From positions 1-64,000 of the forward strand of contig JABJIE010000070.1 in the NCBI GenBank assembly GCA_018661505.1: a stretch of 64,000 nt of DNA. The letters are read 5' to 3'. The stretch comes from Lentimicrobiaceae bacterium. GTDB taxonomy: Bacteria > Bacteroidota > Bacteroidia > Bacteroidales > F082. Positions 8,921-18,880 of this stretch are shown in pieces; position 1 is the stretch's first letter, and each line of letters starts with the position of its first letter. Under the pieces are notes generated by a model. The model was not told where the DNA came from, did no database searches, and worked only from the letters and a program-made list of their open reading frames with translations. The position numbers and the translations under genes are program-made.

Positions 8921-11197
8921 ATGAAGAGCAACGAACCATCGGTACCCCAAAAGAAAATATTTAATTACATATTTAAACTTTGGTTTTTGTGGGCAGCATT
9001 GCTGATGCTAGTTTTCTTATTGTTTTATGGCATTGCCAGTGAGTGGTATGGCCCTATGCCAACCTTTGAAGAACTTGAAAATCCTAAGAGTAATTTGGCT
9101 TCAGAAGTATATTCTTCAGATGGAGATTTGTTGGGGACATATTTCATTGAAAATAGGTCTAATATAAGTTACAGGGGTATTTCTCCAAATTTAATTAATG
9201 CTGTTTTGTCCATTGAGGATATAAGGTTTGAAGAGCATTCTGGAATTGATGAGAAGGCTCTTTTAAGAGTTTTTTATGGTGTTGCCACAGGTAATAGCAG
9301 AGGTGGAGGAAGCACACTAACTCAGCAATTGGCAAAAAATCTTTTTCCACGTGGAGAGCGATTATCCAAACCTCAACTTGTACTTAGAAAGTTTAAGGAA
9401 TGGATAACTGCATTAAAACTTGAAAGATATTATTCAAAAGAAGAGATAATAGCCATGTATCTTAATACTGTTACCTATGGACATAACACATACGGTATTA
9501 AGTCAGCAACATCAGCTTTTTTTGATTGCACTCCAGATTCACTTAATCTTCAACAGTCGGCTCTCATGGCCGGTGTTGTTAATGCTCCAACAAGGTACAG
9601 TCCAATTTCAAACCCTCAAAGATCGATTAGTCGTCGAAACCTAGTTTTAAAGCAAATGCAAAAGTATGGTTATATAACATCGGAAGTTTATGATTCCGTT
9701 AGTCAATTGCCACTTGGAGTTTCCAAATATACTCTAAGAGATCATAATCAAGGGCTAGCAACCTATTTGCGTGAGTATCTTAGAGGAGAATTAAAAGAAT
9801 GGTGTAAGAATCATTATAAACCAGATGGCACTCCATATAACTTATATAAAGATGGATTAAAAATATATACTACAATTGATTCAAGGATGCAAAGGTATGC
9901 AGAAGAAGCTGTTAGAGAACATTTGCAACTGGACCTACAGCCAGCATTTTACAAGCATTGGGAAGGATATACAAATGCACCATTTGACTTCGAAGAGGAA
10001 AAGATCGAAGAATCTGTTGAGCGAATAATTGAACAGTCCATAAGACGAAGTGAGAGATATAGAAAGTTAAAAAACTTAGATGTTTCAGAAGATTCAATTC
10101 GTGCCAGCTTTATGATACCTGTGGAGATGAGGGTATTTAGCTGGGAAGGATCAATAGATACTATCATGTCTCCCATTGATTCTATAATATACTATAAACA
10201 CATACTCCAAGCCGGGTTACTATCAATGGAATCAAAAACAGGTTATGTGCGTGCCATGGTGGGTGGAATTGACTATCAATATTTCAAATTTGATCATGTG
10301 GTTCAAGGGAAACGACAGGTTGGATCAACATTTAAACCATTTCTTTATACTTTGGCTATGCAAGAGGGAGAATATTCCCCATGCTACAAAGTGTCTAATA
10401 TCCAGTATAGTGTTGAGCTTTATGATGGAACTTTTTGGTCGCCTAGAAATTCTGGAAATGATAGAGTTGGAGAGGAGGTCACATTAAAATGGGCTCTTGC
10501 TAATTCCAATAACTGGATTAGTGCGTATCTAATTGGAAGGTTTTCACCACAATCAGTGCGACAAATGGCAAGAAAAATGGGAGTACAGTCTGATATACCT
10601 GCTGTTCCATCAATTGCGTTAGGTACACCAGATTTATCATTATATGAAATGGTAGGTGCGATGAACACTTTTGCAAATAAAGGAGTTTATGTGGTGCCAA
10701 CCTTCATTACAAAAATTGAGGATAAGAATGGTAACCTTTTGGAAAGGTTTGTGCCTGATAAAACAGAGGCAATGAATGAAGTTACAGCATATAAAATGCT
10801 TAAGCTCATGGAAGGTGTTGTAGAAAGTGGTACAGGAATTAGATTGAGATATAGATACGGTTTTCATAATCCAATTGCAGGAAAAACTGGAACAACTCAA
10901 AACCAATCTGATGGATGGTTTATGGGAATTACCCCAGATCTTACAACCGGAGTATGGGTTGGTGCTGAAGACCGAAGTGTTCATTTTAGAACAATAGGTT
11001 TAGGTCAAGGTGCTAATATGGCCCTACCCATATGGGCAATTTATATGAAAAAAGTGTACTCAGACCCATCTCTGGGTGTTAGTCAGGGAGAATTTGATAA
11101 GCCATTAAGGGATGTAATGATTGAATTTGACTGTGAAAAATATGATCGTGAAAGACAAAATAGTTCTCTTGACCAAAATCAAGAAGATGAATTCTAG
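8921..11197 (+). CDS. Penicillin-binding protein 1A, bifunctional peptidoglycan synthase
   Basis: Class A PBP of 758 residues that polymerises and cross-links peptidoglycan on the outer face of the inner membrane. One N-terminal membrane anchor (about residues 20-45) is followed by a GT51 glycosyltransferase domain with IEDIRFEEHSGID near residue 98 and GGSTLTQQLAKNLF. The transpeptidase domain has the acylated serine in STFK (S469-K472), then SNN, then KTGTTQNQSDGWF. Length and motif order are normal. It is the third gene after ricT and gldH, 17 nt from gldH. There is no OB insert obvious by eye. The sequence after the stop holds no clear terminator. Confidence 0.95.
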   Translation: MKSNEPSVPQKKIFNYIFKLWFLWAALLMLVFLLFYGIASEWYGPMPTFEELENPKSNLASEVYSSDGDLLGTYFIENRSNISYRGISPNLINAVLSIEDIRFEEHSGIDEKALLRVFYGVATGNSRGGGSTLTQQLAKNLFPRGERLSKPQLVLRKFKEWITALKLERYYSKEEIIAMYLNTVTYGHNTYGIKSATSAFFDCTPDSLNLQQSALMAGVVNAPTRYSPISNPQRSISRRNLVLKQMQKYGYITSEVYDSVSQLPLGVSKYTLRDHNQGLATYLREYLRGELKEWCKNHYKPDGTPYNLYKDGLKIYTTIDSRMQRYAEEAVREHLQLDLQPAFYKHWEGYTNAPFDFEEEKIEESVERIIEQSIRRSERYRKLKNLDVSEDSIRASFMIPVEMRVFSWEGSIDTIMSPIDSIIYYKHILQAGLLSMESKTGYVRAMVGGIDYQYFKFDHVVQGKRQVGSTFKPFLYTLAMQEGEYSPCYKVSNIQYSVELYDGTFWSPRNSGNDRVGEEVTLKWALANSNNWISAYLIGRFSPQSVRQMARKMGVQSDIPAVPSIALGTPDLSLYEMVGAMNTFANKGVYVVPTFITKIEDKNGNLLERFVPDKTEAMNEVTAYKMLKLMEGVVESGTGIRLRYRYGFHNPIAGKTGTTQNQSDGWFMGITPDLTTGVWVGAEDRSVHFRTIGLGQGANMALPIWAIYMKKVYSDPSLGVSQGEFDKPLRDVMIEFDCEKYDRERQNSSLDQNQEDEF

Positions 11198-11350
11198 TAT
11201 GATTTATCATAGTTAGCCGAATTCATCTCCATCAACTTCTCCCAATCATTCATTAACAAGACTGTTTACTTGTTAGTTTAAGATAATAACTTATCTTCAT
11301 TGAAAATATTTTTCAGATATGATAATTATAAACCATAAATTCTGTGAATT

Positions 11351-11692
11351 ATGAAATATGTATACCTTCTTATAACCTTATTGGCTTTCTCACTTTCAGG
11401 ATTATCTCAAATATATGTGGGCGATGTTAACATCAATAAAAAACAAGATTTGGAGTATATCGAAATTATAGGTCTCACCAAAAATTTCAATATAAAAGTT
11501 CGTGTAGACTATGGTCAATCACATCCTAAAACTGAAGAAATACGTGATAAAAGTGGTACCATTGCACGTTCTAATAATATTATTTCCATATTAAACCTTA
11601 TGTATAAAAACGGATGGGTATTTGTAAATAGTTATGGTTACGGCACAAATAGTGAGAATATTGTTAGATACTTATTGAAAAAGGAAAAATAA
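11351..11692 (+). CDS. Small secreted protein of unknown function
   Basis: Protein of 113 residues with a signal peptide (MKYVYLLITLLAFSLSGLSQ, cleavage probably after SGLSQ). The mature part is about 93 residues, with short beta-rich stretches (YIEIIGL, KVRVDYGQ) and a C-terminal FVNSYGYGTNSENIVRYLLKK. I do not recognise a named domain. It stands alone between the PBP1A gene and the large Asp-box protein, with 153 nt upstream and 207 nt downstream. It is a real gene judging by its signal peptide and even codon use. It is probably periplasmic, since no lipobox or sorting domain is visible. Confidence 0.7.
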   Translation: MKYVYLLITLLAFSLSGLSQIYVGDVNINKKQDLEYIEIIGLTKNFNIKVRVDYGQSHPKTEEIRDKSGTIARSNNIISILNLMYKNGWVFVNSYGYGTNSENIVRYLLKKEK

Positions 11693-11740
11693 TAATTTAA
11701 ATGGTTTTAAAAATAAATCCATAAATACACATAAATAAAT

Positions 11741-11748
11741 TATCTTTG
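11741..11748 (+). promoter_or_regulatory. Bacteroidota -7 box upstream of the Asp-box protein gene
   Basis: TATCTTTG matches TAnnTTTG exactly. It would give a 5' untranslated leader of about 145 nt before ATG 11900, longer than at other genes here. The 11693-11899 gap has no other obvious signal. Confidence 0.4.
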
Positions 11749-11899
11749 AGTATTGTTTATTTAAATACATAATTAAGTAAACAATACTGATTAAACCTCC
11801 AAGTTAATTCAGCTACGCATAATGTATGTGAGCCTATATGAAAAGCAATTTATTTTTAATTAAGTAACTAATCTTTTCTTTAAAAACAAATAATTAACT

Positions 11900-14800
11900 A
11901 TGAAAGTATCACTACTAACCAAGTTGATGGGGCTATTATCCCTATTAATAATTTGCCCGTTTTATTTAGGAGCTCAAGAGGCTGCAGACAATCCAAATTT
12001 GGATCAAATTCCTTTATGGTATCTTGAACAGACTCAGAATATGCAACGGGTGCCATCGGAGGTTATAACTATTAATGATTTTGATAATTTTTATTTAGGA
12101 GTAGACTTTGCTGAGGGTCATATTAGTGTTAATCCGCTTGATCCTAAGCAGTTCTTTACGGCTTTTAACACTGATGGATCACATTATACCAATGATGGAT
12201 ATAATTGGCTTAATAGCAACCCCAGTTGGGGATCTTCAATGAGAGGTGATCCTGTTACAGCTTATGATGGAGATGGAAATTTATATTATGAAAACATGTA
12301 TGGTTCTAGTATTCAGGGGTGTAAAGTGGTAAAATCATCAGATAATGGTGAAACATGGGATCCTGCGGTTATTGCAATATCAGGAAATGACAAGAATTGG
12401 CTTGCTGCCGATCAGAGTAATGGACCATATGCAAATTATGTATATTCAACAATGACCAATAGCGGATCTGGTAATTTCACAAGAAGTATTGACCAAGGTT
12501 TAACATGGCAAAATACATTTGCTCCATCAACACAGAGTCTTCCAGGAATGATGGTATGTGTTGGTCCTGATGCTTCAACACAGGGCGGATCGGTTTATGT
12601 TGTAACAAACAGTGGAAGTGCATTTGCATCAACTTATACATTTTACGAATCAAATGATGGTGGTTTAACTTTTGAAAATAAATCGGCACAAAGTTTTGCT
12701 GGTTATGTTGGCAGTAATGTAAATGGAAGAAATGCGGTTCAGAATATGCGAACACGCCCTTACCCATTTATAACAGCCGATAATAGCTATGGAGCAAATA
12801 GAGGAAGGTTGTATTTGGTTTATGCATCCAATGACCCACCAGGAAACGGTAATAAACCTGATATTTGGTGTCGTTACTCTGATGATAGTGCCGAAAACTG
12901 GTCTGAACCAGTAAGGGTGAACTCCGGTTCAAATCCTACATTTAGTAATCAATGGCAACCTGCAACTTGGTGTGATTACGAAACGGGTAGACTATATGTG
13001 CAGTGGATGGATACTAGAGATACACCAACGAATGATAGTGCTTTAATTTATGCCACATATTCAGATGATGGTGGACTTACTTTTAAGGCAAATAAAAAAA
13101 TTAGTAATGAGAAAATGAAAATTAACTGTAGTAGTTGCGGTGGTGGAGGAACTCCTAGATATCAAGGAGATTATAGTGGAATAGTATCTAACTCAAGTAC
13201 ATCCATGTCTTCTTGGAGTGACTTTAGGTGGGGTACTTTTGCAAGTTTTACATCCTATTTTCCTGATTTTGCCATGAGGGTTTATCCCACAACTGCTGAT
13301 ATTCAAATTCGTGATACCATATGGGCGGTTATTCCTAGTGTTAAGCTATACTCTGATGAGGCAATATTTTCAGCCACCATTGATACACCACAATCAGGAT
13401 TATTTTCTTTCGAATATCCTGAAGGTAACAGCATAACTTATTCATTTTTGCCCGATTCAATACCAATTGTTGTTAATGCAGATCAGGTGCCAATTGGAGG
13501 CTATACAATGTTAATAAAGGGTGAAGGACCAAATGGAACTCCTGTCCATTACCGTGAAGCAATCATAAATGTGGTACCTATACAGCCTCCAAGCTCTGAT
13601 TTTTCAGCAGTTGATACTTTAACTTGTTCAGGAAGTAATGTCAGTTTTATTGATGCGTCTGTTAATGCCACATCTTGGCTCTGGACTTTCGAAGGTGGAG
13701 ATCCGGCTCAATCCACAGAACAATTCCCAACTATTACATATAACGAAGTTGGTGAATTTGATGTTACACTTGAAGTTTCTAATCCTGCCGGATCTAGTAC
13801 ATCAAGTAAGTCAGATTATATTTCAGTTAATACAATACCTGACCCACCATCAACAGAAGATAAGTCAGCTTGTGTTTATTCTACAATTCCTCCACTTGAG
13901 GCAGTTGGTGATAATATTAAATGGTATTTCGACTCAGATTTGACTCAATTAGCATATAGTAACACTCCATTTTACACAGGTAATACCTTACCTGGAGAAT
14001 ATGTTTACTTTGCTACACAAACTATAAATAATTGTGAAAGCTCTGGTTACGAGGTGTCTCTTACCATTCATGAATTACCAATTGTTTCATTTGATCCTCT
14101 GGGTGAGGTTTGTTTAAGTGCTGAAGCTTTTGAACTTTCGGGAGGTATGCCAGCTGGAGGTGAATATTTTGGAGATGGAGTTTATGAAGATATGTTTTAT
14201 GCTTCAGTTGCTGGAGTTGGTTCACACGTAATTGGTTATGATTACATGGATTCAAACCTTTGTTCAGATACTGCTTTTCAAACTATAGTCGTTTTACCAA
14301 TTGATAATGTTACTTTAACTCAGCTTTCTCCAGTTTGTGCAGATAATGAACCGTTTGAATTATCAGGCGGTAATCCTACAGGAGGAGTGTTTTCAGGTGA
14401 GGGTGTTATTGATAATATTTTTTATGCTGGTGATGTTGGAGCAGGTGATCATATTATTACATACACGATTATAAGTCAGAATGGTTGCCCAAGTTCCACA
14501 TCAGAAGTTCTAAAAGTATGGGCTTTACCAGATGTTAATCTTGGAAACGATACAACCATTTGTGGAGATCAAATTATTACTTTGGATGCATACGTGCCTA
14601 ATGCTGCCTCATATTTTTGGATGCCTGGAGGTAGTACCTCACCATCAATAACTGTTGATTCTGTTGGAATTGGGTATAATTCTCAGGAGTATACTGTTGG
14701 AGTTACTGATAATAACTCTTGTTTCAATGAAGATGTTGTAACGGTTACATTCATTAATTGCACTGGTATCAAAGATATTGACGGCTTAGTTAATGTTGGG

Positions 14801-15037
14801 TTATATCCAAATCCCAATGATGGTAAATTCAATTTTAACATTGAATCAAATAAATCAACAGTAGTTGATATAAGTATATTTGACAACAATGGTAAGGTTC
14901 AGTATGAGCTTAATAACCTTCATATCATTGATAACTACAAGTCAGAGATAAACCTCAAGGATCCTAATCCTGGTATTTATTTTATTAGTATCAGGAATGA
15001 AACAGGTTCATTTGTGAAAAAATTCCTTGTGAAATAA
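11900..15037 (+). CDS. T9SS-secreted Asp-box/PKD surface protein
   Basis: Large secreted protein of 1045 residues. A signal peptide ends near FYLGAQ. The N-terminal half is a sialidase-like BNR propeller with Asp-boxes SSDNGETW, SIDQGLTW, SNDGGLTF, SDDSAENW and SDDGGLTF. A PKD domain follows (FIDASVNATSWLWTFEGGD), then an Ig-like region with two tandem copies of a block containing ELSGGxPxGGxxxGxGV and FYA. A further Ig-like module begins LGNDTTICG. The end is a type A T9SS sorting domain (GLYPNPNDGKFNF to KKFLVK). It is probably exported by the type IX system and anchored or released at the surface. Asp-boxes alone do not prove sialidase activity; I see no full set of catalytic arginines. 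It may bind or process glycans or proteins. Confidence 0.85.
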   Translation: MKVSLLTKLMGLLSLLIICPFYLGAQEAADNPNLDQIPLWYLEQTQNMQRVPSEVITINDFDNFYLGVDFAEGHISVNPLDPKQFFTAFNTDGSHYTNDGYNWLNSNPSWGSSMRGDPVTAYDGDGNLYYENMYGSSIQGCKVVKSSDNGETWDPAVIAISGNDKNWLAADQSNGPYANYVYSTMTNSGSGNFTRSIDQGLTWQNTFAPSTQSLPGMMVCVGPDASTQGGSVYVVTNSGSAFASTYTFYESNDGGLTFENKSAQSFAGYVGSNVNGRNAVQNMRTRPYPFITADNSYGANRGRLYLVYASNDPPGNGNKPDIWCRYSDDSAENWSEPVRVNSGSNPTFSNQWQPATWCDYETGRLYVQWMDTRDTPTNDSALIYATYSDDGGLTFKANKKISNEKMKINCSSCGGGGTPRYQGDYSGIVSNSSTSMSSWSDFRWGTFASFTSYFPDFAMRVYPTTADIQIRDTIWAVIPSVKLYSDEAIFSATIDTPQSGLFSFEYPEGNSITYSFLPDSIPIVVNADQVPIGGYTMLIKGEGPNGTPVHYREAIINVVPIQPPSSDFSAVDTLTCSGSNVSFIDASVNATSWLWTFEGGDPAQSTEQFPTITYNEVGEFDVTLEVSNPAGSSTSSKSDYISVNTIPDPPSTEDKSACVYSTIPPLEAVGDNIKWYFDSDLTQLAYSNTPFYTGNTLPGEYVYFATQTINNCESSGYEVSLTIHELPIVSFDPLGEVCLSAEAFELSGGMPAGGEYFGDGVYEDMFYASVAGVGSHVIGYDYMDSNLCSDTAFQTIVVLPIDNVTLTQLSPVCADNEPFELSGGNPTGGVFSGEGVIDNIFYAGDVGAGDHIITYTIISQNGCPSSTSEVLKVWALPDVNLGNDTTICGDQIITLDAYVPNAASYFWMPGGSTSPSITVDSVGIGYNSQEYTVGVTDNNSCFNEDVVTVTFINCTGIKDIDGLVNVGLYPNPNDGKFNFNIESNKSTVVDISIFDNNGKVQYELNNLHIIDNYKSEINLKDPNPGIYFISIRNETGSFVKKFLVK

Positions 15038-15071
15038 TAATTATAAAGTTATTGAATAGGGTATATTTTTT

Positions 15072-15115
15072 AAAGATGTAAGGCGAATTATTAAATTAAA
15101 TCGCTTTACATCTTT
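15072..15115 (+). terminator. Putative hairpin terminator
   Basis: Inverted repeat with arms 15072-15086 and 15101-15115 (15 bp, one G-T wobble) around a 14-nt AT-rich loop, 35 nt after the stop of the Asp-box gene. The right arm runs into TTTT. The A-T-rich ends make it nearly symmetric, so it could serve either strand. It separates the Asp-box gene from the TonB receptor transcript. Confidence 0.6.
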
Positions 15116-15137
15116 TCAAGCATAATTTCTATTTATT

Positions 15138-17264
15138 GTGACCAGAGTTAATCACATAAGGCTAATACTTTCTTTTATTATTTTGTTATATATACCTCAA
15201 ATATCTGCTCAGATAGTTGATTATAATTTAATGGATGATACAATAAATTCAAATATTGATGAAGTTATAATAACGGGAAGTAGGATACAAAAAAGAGTCT
15301 TAGATGTCCCTTATCCAATATCAAGAATAGACTATCGGGAATTTAAATATGACAGAAAAATAGGTGTTAATGAAGTTCTTGAATCTGTTCCTGGAGTATT
15401 TTTACAATCTAGATATGGAAATCATGATGTTAAAATATCCATAAGAGGATTCGGTAGTAAATCCAAATCTGGAATAAGAGGTGTAAGAATACTAATAGAT
15501 GACATACCTGAATCTGAACCCGATGGACAGACTCGAATTGAAGCAATTGACTTTAATTCAATTGGTAAAATAGAGATAGCAAAAGGGAACCTATCCTCCA
15601 TGTATACAAATGCTCCAGGAGGAGTTATCAATTTCATTAATGATATTAGTTTTAATACACCATTCGTTGTTCAATTTAATCAGGTAGGTTCATTTGGTCT
15701 CCGACGAAATGGGTTTAAATTTGGTTACAATAATGATAATTACAACCTGCTTACTTCTTACAGTAATCATTACTTTAAAGGCTATAGAGATCACAATATT
15801 GAGAAATGGAATATTATAAATACAGTGGTTGAAACTAAATATAGTAATAACTCCAGTCTAAAATTACTCTTATATTTTGTTGATGGTATGATTAAGTTGC
15901 CCGGATCATTGACTCAGGAAGAATTTAATTCTAATCCCTATCAGGCAGAGCAAAGAGCTATAGATCGAGATACAAAACGCGTTTCAACGAAGGGTCGACT
16001 TGGTGTAAGATATACTGCCAGATTTGGTAGAGAAAATAATAATGAGTTGGAACTAACTACCTATGCAACCATTAAATATTTTGAAAGAACCAATAGAGAA
16101 TATAGAATTATAAATAGAAATGGATTTGGTCTAAGAACTCATTATTTGAATGAGTCAAATATTTTTAGCCGAAAAAATGAATTTCTTGTCGGAACAGATA
16201 TTTTATTTCAGCCTGCACGCATTGAATACTACTCCAATATTAATGGCAATAAAGGTGATCAGATACTTCAGTTGTTCAATGAGAAAATATATAATACGGG
16301 ATTCTATATATCTAATAATTATGAGGTTTATGATAATCGTTTATTCCTGTTGCTATCAGGTCGGTATGATATTATAACATTCGACCTTAAAGAAGAAACA
16401 CTACCTTCAAGAAAAGATGCAAGAACGTTTGAAGCATTTGTCCCTAAAGTTGCGCTTAATTATAAACTCACAAAAATGGTTTCCATTTATTCAAGCTATG
16501 GATTTAGTTACGATAGCCCAGCTAAAAATGAACTTGAAAGCTTTGATCCTGAGTTATTATATAACCAAGAGCTTAAACCCCAACTTACAAAGAGTTTTGA
16601 ATTGGGAGTAAAAGGATTCCTAGAATTAAATAATGATTTTTTGAATAGAGTTAGATTTGAAGCAACATTTTTTAATTTGAATATAGATAATGAGGTTGTG
16701 CCATATGAAATATATGGTGATGTTTATTTTAGGAATGCTGCAAAAACAAATCGTAGAGGGTTCGAAATTGGAACCCAAGTAAGATTATTAAAAAAGATGG
16801 ATCTAATAATTGCTTACACATACTCTGATTTTATTTACGATTCCTATTCTGCCTTAACAATAGAAATAGATTCAATTGGTAATATTACCGAGGAAGAAAA
16901 AAACTTTTCTGGTAAAGTGGTACCGAGCGTACCTGTGAATAATCTTTTTGTATCATTAAATTTTTCACAAAATATTACAAAAAGCATTGAGCTATTTGCA
17001 AAGCTGAGTTTAAACTCAGTAAGTGGTTTATGGGTAGATGATGCAAACTCAGATCGAACAAATGCTTATAATATACTAAATAGTATGTTGGGAATTGATA
17101 TAAAAGCAGCAGGTTTTTATTTTGTAATTTCTGGTGGTGTAAGTAATATACTTGATGAGGTTTATGTTGGATTTGTAAACACCAATTCTGCTGAGCAACG
17201 ATTTTATGAACCTGGCGAACCTTTAAATCTCTTTGGCCAATTTAACATTGGATATAAGTTCTAA
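15138..17264 (+). CDS. TonB-dependent outer membrane receptor
   Basis: Outer membrane receptor of 708 residues. It has a signal peptide (cleavage near QISAQ), a short TonB-box-like EVIITGSRIQKR stretch, a plug domain (VNEVLESVPGVFLQSRYG, VKISIRGFG, IRGVRILIDDIPESEPDGQT, GNLSSMYTNAPGGVINF) and a 22-strand barrel region of alternating residues ending in an aromatic C-terminus (NIGYKF). The plug resembles siderophore/heme-type receptors rather than SusC; there is no SusD partner and no carboxypeptidase-like N-terminal domain. The start is GTG 15138. An Asp-box gene follows after only 5 nt, so the two are likely co-transcribed. The substrate is unknown. Confidence 0.9.
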   Translation: MTRVNHIRLILSFIILLYIPQISAQIVDYNLMDDTINSNIDEVIITGSRIQKRVLDVPYPISRIDYREFKYDRKIGVNEVLESVPGVFLQSRYGNHDVKISIRGFGSKSKSGIRGVRILIDDIPESEPDGQTRIEAIDFNSIGKIEIAKGNLSSMYTNAPGGVINFINDISFNTPFVVQFNQVGSFGLRRNGFKFGYNNDNYNLLTSYSNHYFKGYRDHNIEKWNIINTVVETKYSNNSSLKLLLYFVDGMIKLPGSLTQEEFNSNPYQAEQRAIDRDTKRVSTKGRLGVRYTARFGRENNNELELTTYATIKYFERTNREYRIINRNGFGLRTHYLNESNIFSRKNEFLVGTDILFQPARIEYYSNINGNKGDQILQLFNEKIYNTGFYISNNYEVYDNRLFLLLSGRYDIITFDLKEETLPSRKDARTFEAFVPKVALNYKLTKMVSIYSSYGFSYDSPAKNELESFDPELLYNQELKPQLTKSFELGVKGFLELNNDFLNRVRFEATFFNLNIDNEVVPYEIYGDVYFRNAAKTNRRGFEIGTQVRLLKKMDLIIAYTYSDFIYDSYSALTIEIDSIGNITEEEKNFSGKVVPSVPVNNLFVSLNFSQNITKSIELFAKLSLNSVSGLWVDDANSDRTNAYNILNSMLGIDIKAAGFYFVISGGVSNILDEVYVGFVNTNSAEQRFYEPGEPLNLFGQFNIGYKF

Positions 17265-17269
17265 AATAT

Positions 17270-18880
17270 ATGAAATACTATTACCGAAAAGTATGTTCCT
17301 TGTTAATTTTAGTTATTTGCCCTTTAATTTTGTGCGCTCAGTTAAAATTAATTCCATCTGTAAATTATAGAATCTATCCTAGTAATGTTACACAGACAGA
17401 AGTTTTTATTGTAAAAAGCCCACAAAATGAGGATTTGTTATTTTCTTCTTGCAACACACTAACATTTATACCATTTTTTGTGAGTGAAGGGATATATGTA
17501 TCAGATGATCAAGGATACAATTGGGTTGGCTCCGATAGTTGCAATGGAACCCCTATGGATTTTCATGGTGGGGACCCTGGAATTGCAATTGATAAGAATG
17601 ATCGGTTTATTCTTACTCGCTTGGGAAGAACACCATTTAATGGATTATATGCGCACTATTCATATGATAAAGGGAAGTCATGGTCTCAGCAAGTACCCAT
17701 CTCAACTGATGATCTTGAAAGAGCTGCCATAGCCTCCGATATAAATAGTAATAGTTCATACTATGGGAACACATATGCATCATGGGTAAAATTTGCATTC
17801 CCATTTCCTATGATGTTTTCAAGGGTGGGCTCTGATCTTGAACAATGGTTAGAGCCAATTCAAATAAATCAACCTGAAAATAGAAGTGCAGGAGGAGATA
17901 TTGTTGTTGGAACAAGCGGTAATATATATACATGCTGGGCTGGAGTAGCTGATGAATCTCCCTTTAAAGAGGTACATGTTGGATTTGCAATTTCAGAAGA
18001 TGGTGGTTACGATTGGAATGTTAATGAGAAAATTTTTATTATCAATGGCATAACAGGGCTTCTTCCCGAAAAGGGAAACATAAGAGTAAATGGCCTTCCT
18101 AATATGGCGATTGATAATACTGATGGTTTACGTAGCGGATGGATATATATTGTTACAGGCCAAAAGAATTTATTACCAGCGGGTACAGATCCAGATATTA
18201 TATTGAATATTTCTACTGATGGAGGACTAACGTGGTCTGATGGAGTTAGAGTTAATCAGGATGCAATAAACAATGGAAAAACTCAATATTTCCCCACTAT
18301 ACATGTAGATAACTACGGAGCTGTTAATATAATATTTTATGATGATAGAAATACATCAATTGATTCCACAGGAGTCTATTTGGCAAGATCTGAAGATGGT
18401 GGAAGTACTTGGAGGGAATTTGAAATAAGTGACCATAATTTTGCTCCTTCTGCAATAGGTGGTTTGGGGCAAGGTTATCAAGGGGATAATATTGACATGA
18501 CATCTACAGAGGATGCTCTGTTACCGGTGTGGATGGATAATTCAACAGGTATATATCAAATTTGGTCAACACGAATTTATATATCTGATATTGATATAAT
18601 AAATGCCAATAGTGATAAGAATGGTATTATGATATATCCAAACCCTTCCGGTGATATAATAAATATCAAATTTGATTCACATGTAATGGAGGATGTTTAT
18701 TTAAAAATATTGGATTTAGATGGTAATATGGTTAAAGGTCTTACCATTCAAAATTTTAATGCTGCAAATAATACTATTTCACTATCATTAAAGGATTTAA
18801 TGATAGAAGATGGCGCATATCTTATCAATTTAGAAACAGGTAGTATGTCCATTACAAAAAAACTGATTCTATCTAAATAG
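17270..18880 (+). CDS. T9SS-secreted Asp-box repeat protein
   Basis: Secreted protein of 536 residues with a signal peptide ending near LILCAQ. The body is a BNR/sialidase-like propeller with Asp-boxes SDDQGYNW, SYDKGKSW, SEDGGYDW, STDGGLTW and SEDGGSTW. The C-terminus is a T9SS type A sorting domain starting IYPNPSGDIINI and ending KKLILSK. It starts 5 nt after the TonB receptor gene and probably shares its transcript, so it may act on the receptor's ligand at the surface. It is a shorter relative of the 11900-15037 protein and lacks PKD and Ig modules. Its stop overlaps the end of the convergent gene by 12 nt. Confidence 0.82.
   Translation: MKYYYRKVCSLLILVICPLILCAQLKLIPSVNYRIYPSNVTQTEVFIVKSPQNEDLLFSSCNTLTFIPFFVSEGIYVSDDQGYNWVGSDSCNGTPMDFHGGDPGIAIDKNDRFILTRLGRTPFNGLYAHYSYDKGKSWSQQVPISTDDLERAAIASDINSNSSYYGNTYASWVKFAFPFPMMFSRVGSDLEQWLEPIQINQPENRSAGGDIVVGTSGNIYTCWAGVADESPFKEVHVGFAISEDGGYDWNVNEKIFIINGITGLLPEKGNIRVNGLPNMAIDNTDGLRSGWIYIVTGQKNLLPAGTDPDIILNISTDGGLTWSDGVRVNQDAINNGKTQYFPTIHVDNYGAVNIIFYDDRNTSIDSTGVYLARSEDGGSTWREFEISDHNFAPSAIGGLGQGYQGDNIDMTSTEDALLPVWMDNSTGIYQIWSTRIYISDIDIINANSDKNGIMIYPNPSGDIINIKFDSHVMEDVYLKILDLDGNMVKGLTIQNFNAANNTISLSLKDLMIEDGAYLINLETGSMSITKKLILSK

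Noticed and set aside
12477..12767. Antisense open frame inside the Asp-box protein gene
   Set aside because: His/Gln-rich low-complexity translation typical of a shadow frame of a beta-rich secreted protein.
11900..15037. Bona fide sialidase
   Set aside because: Asp-boxes occur in many propellers; I could not find the arginine triad or FRIP-like motif.
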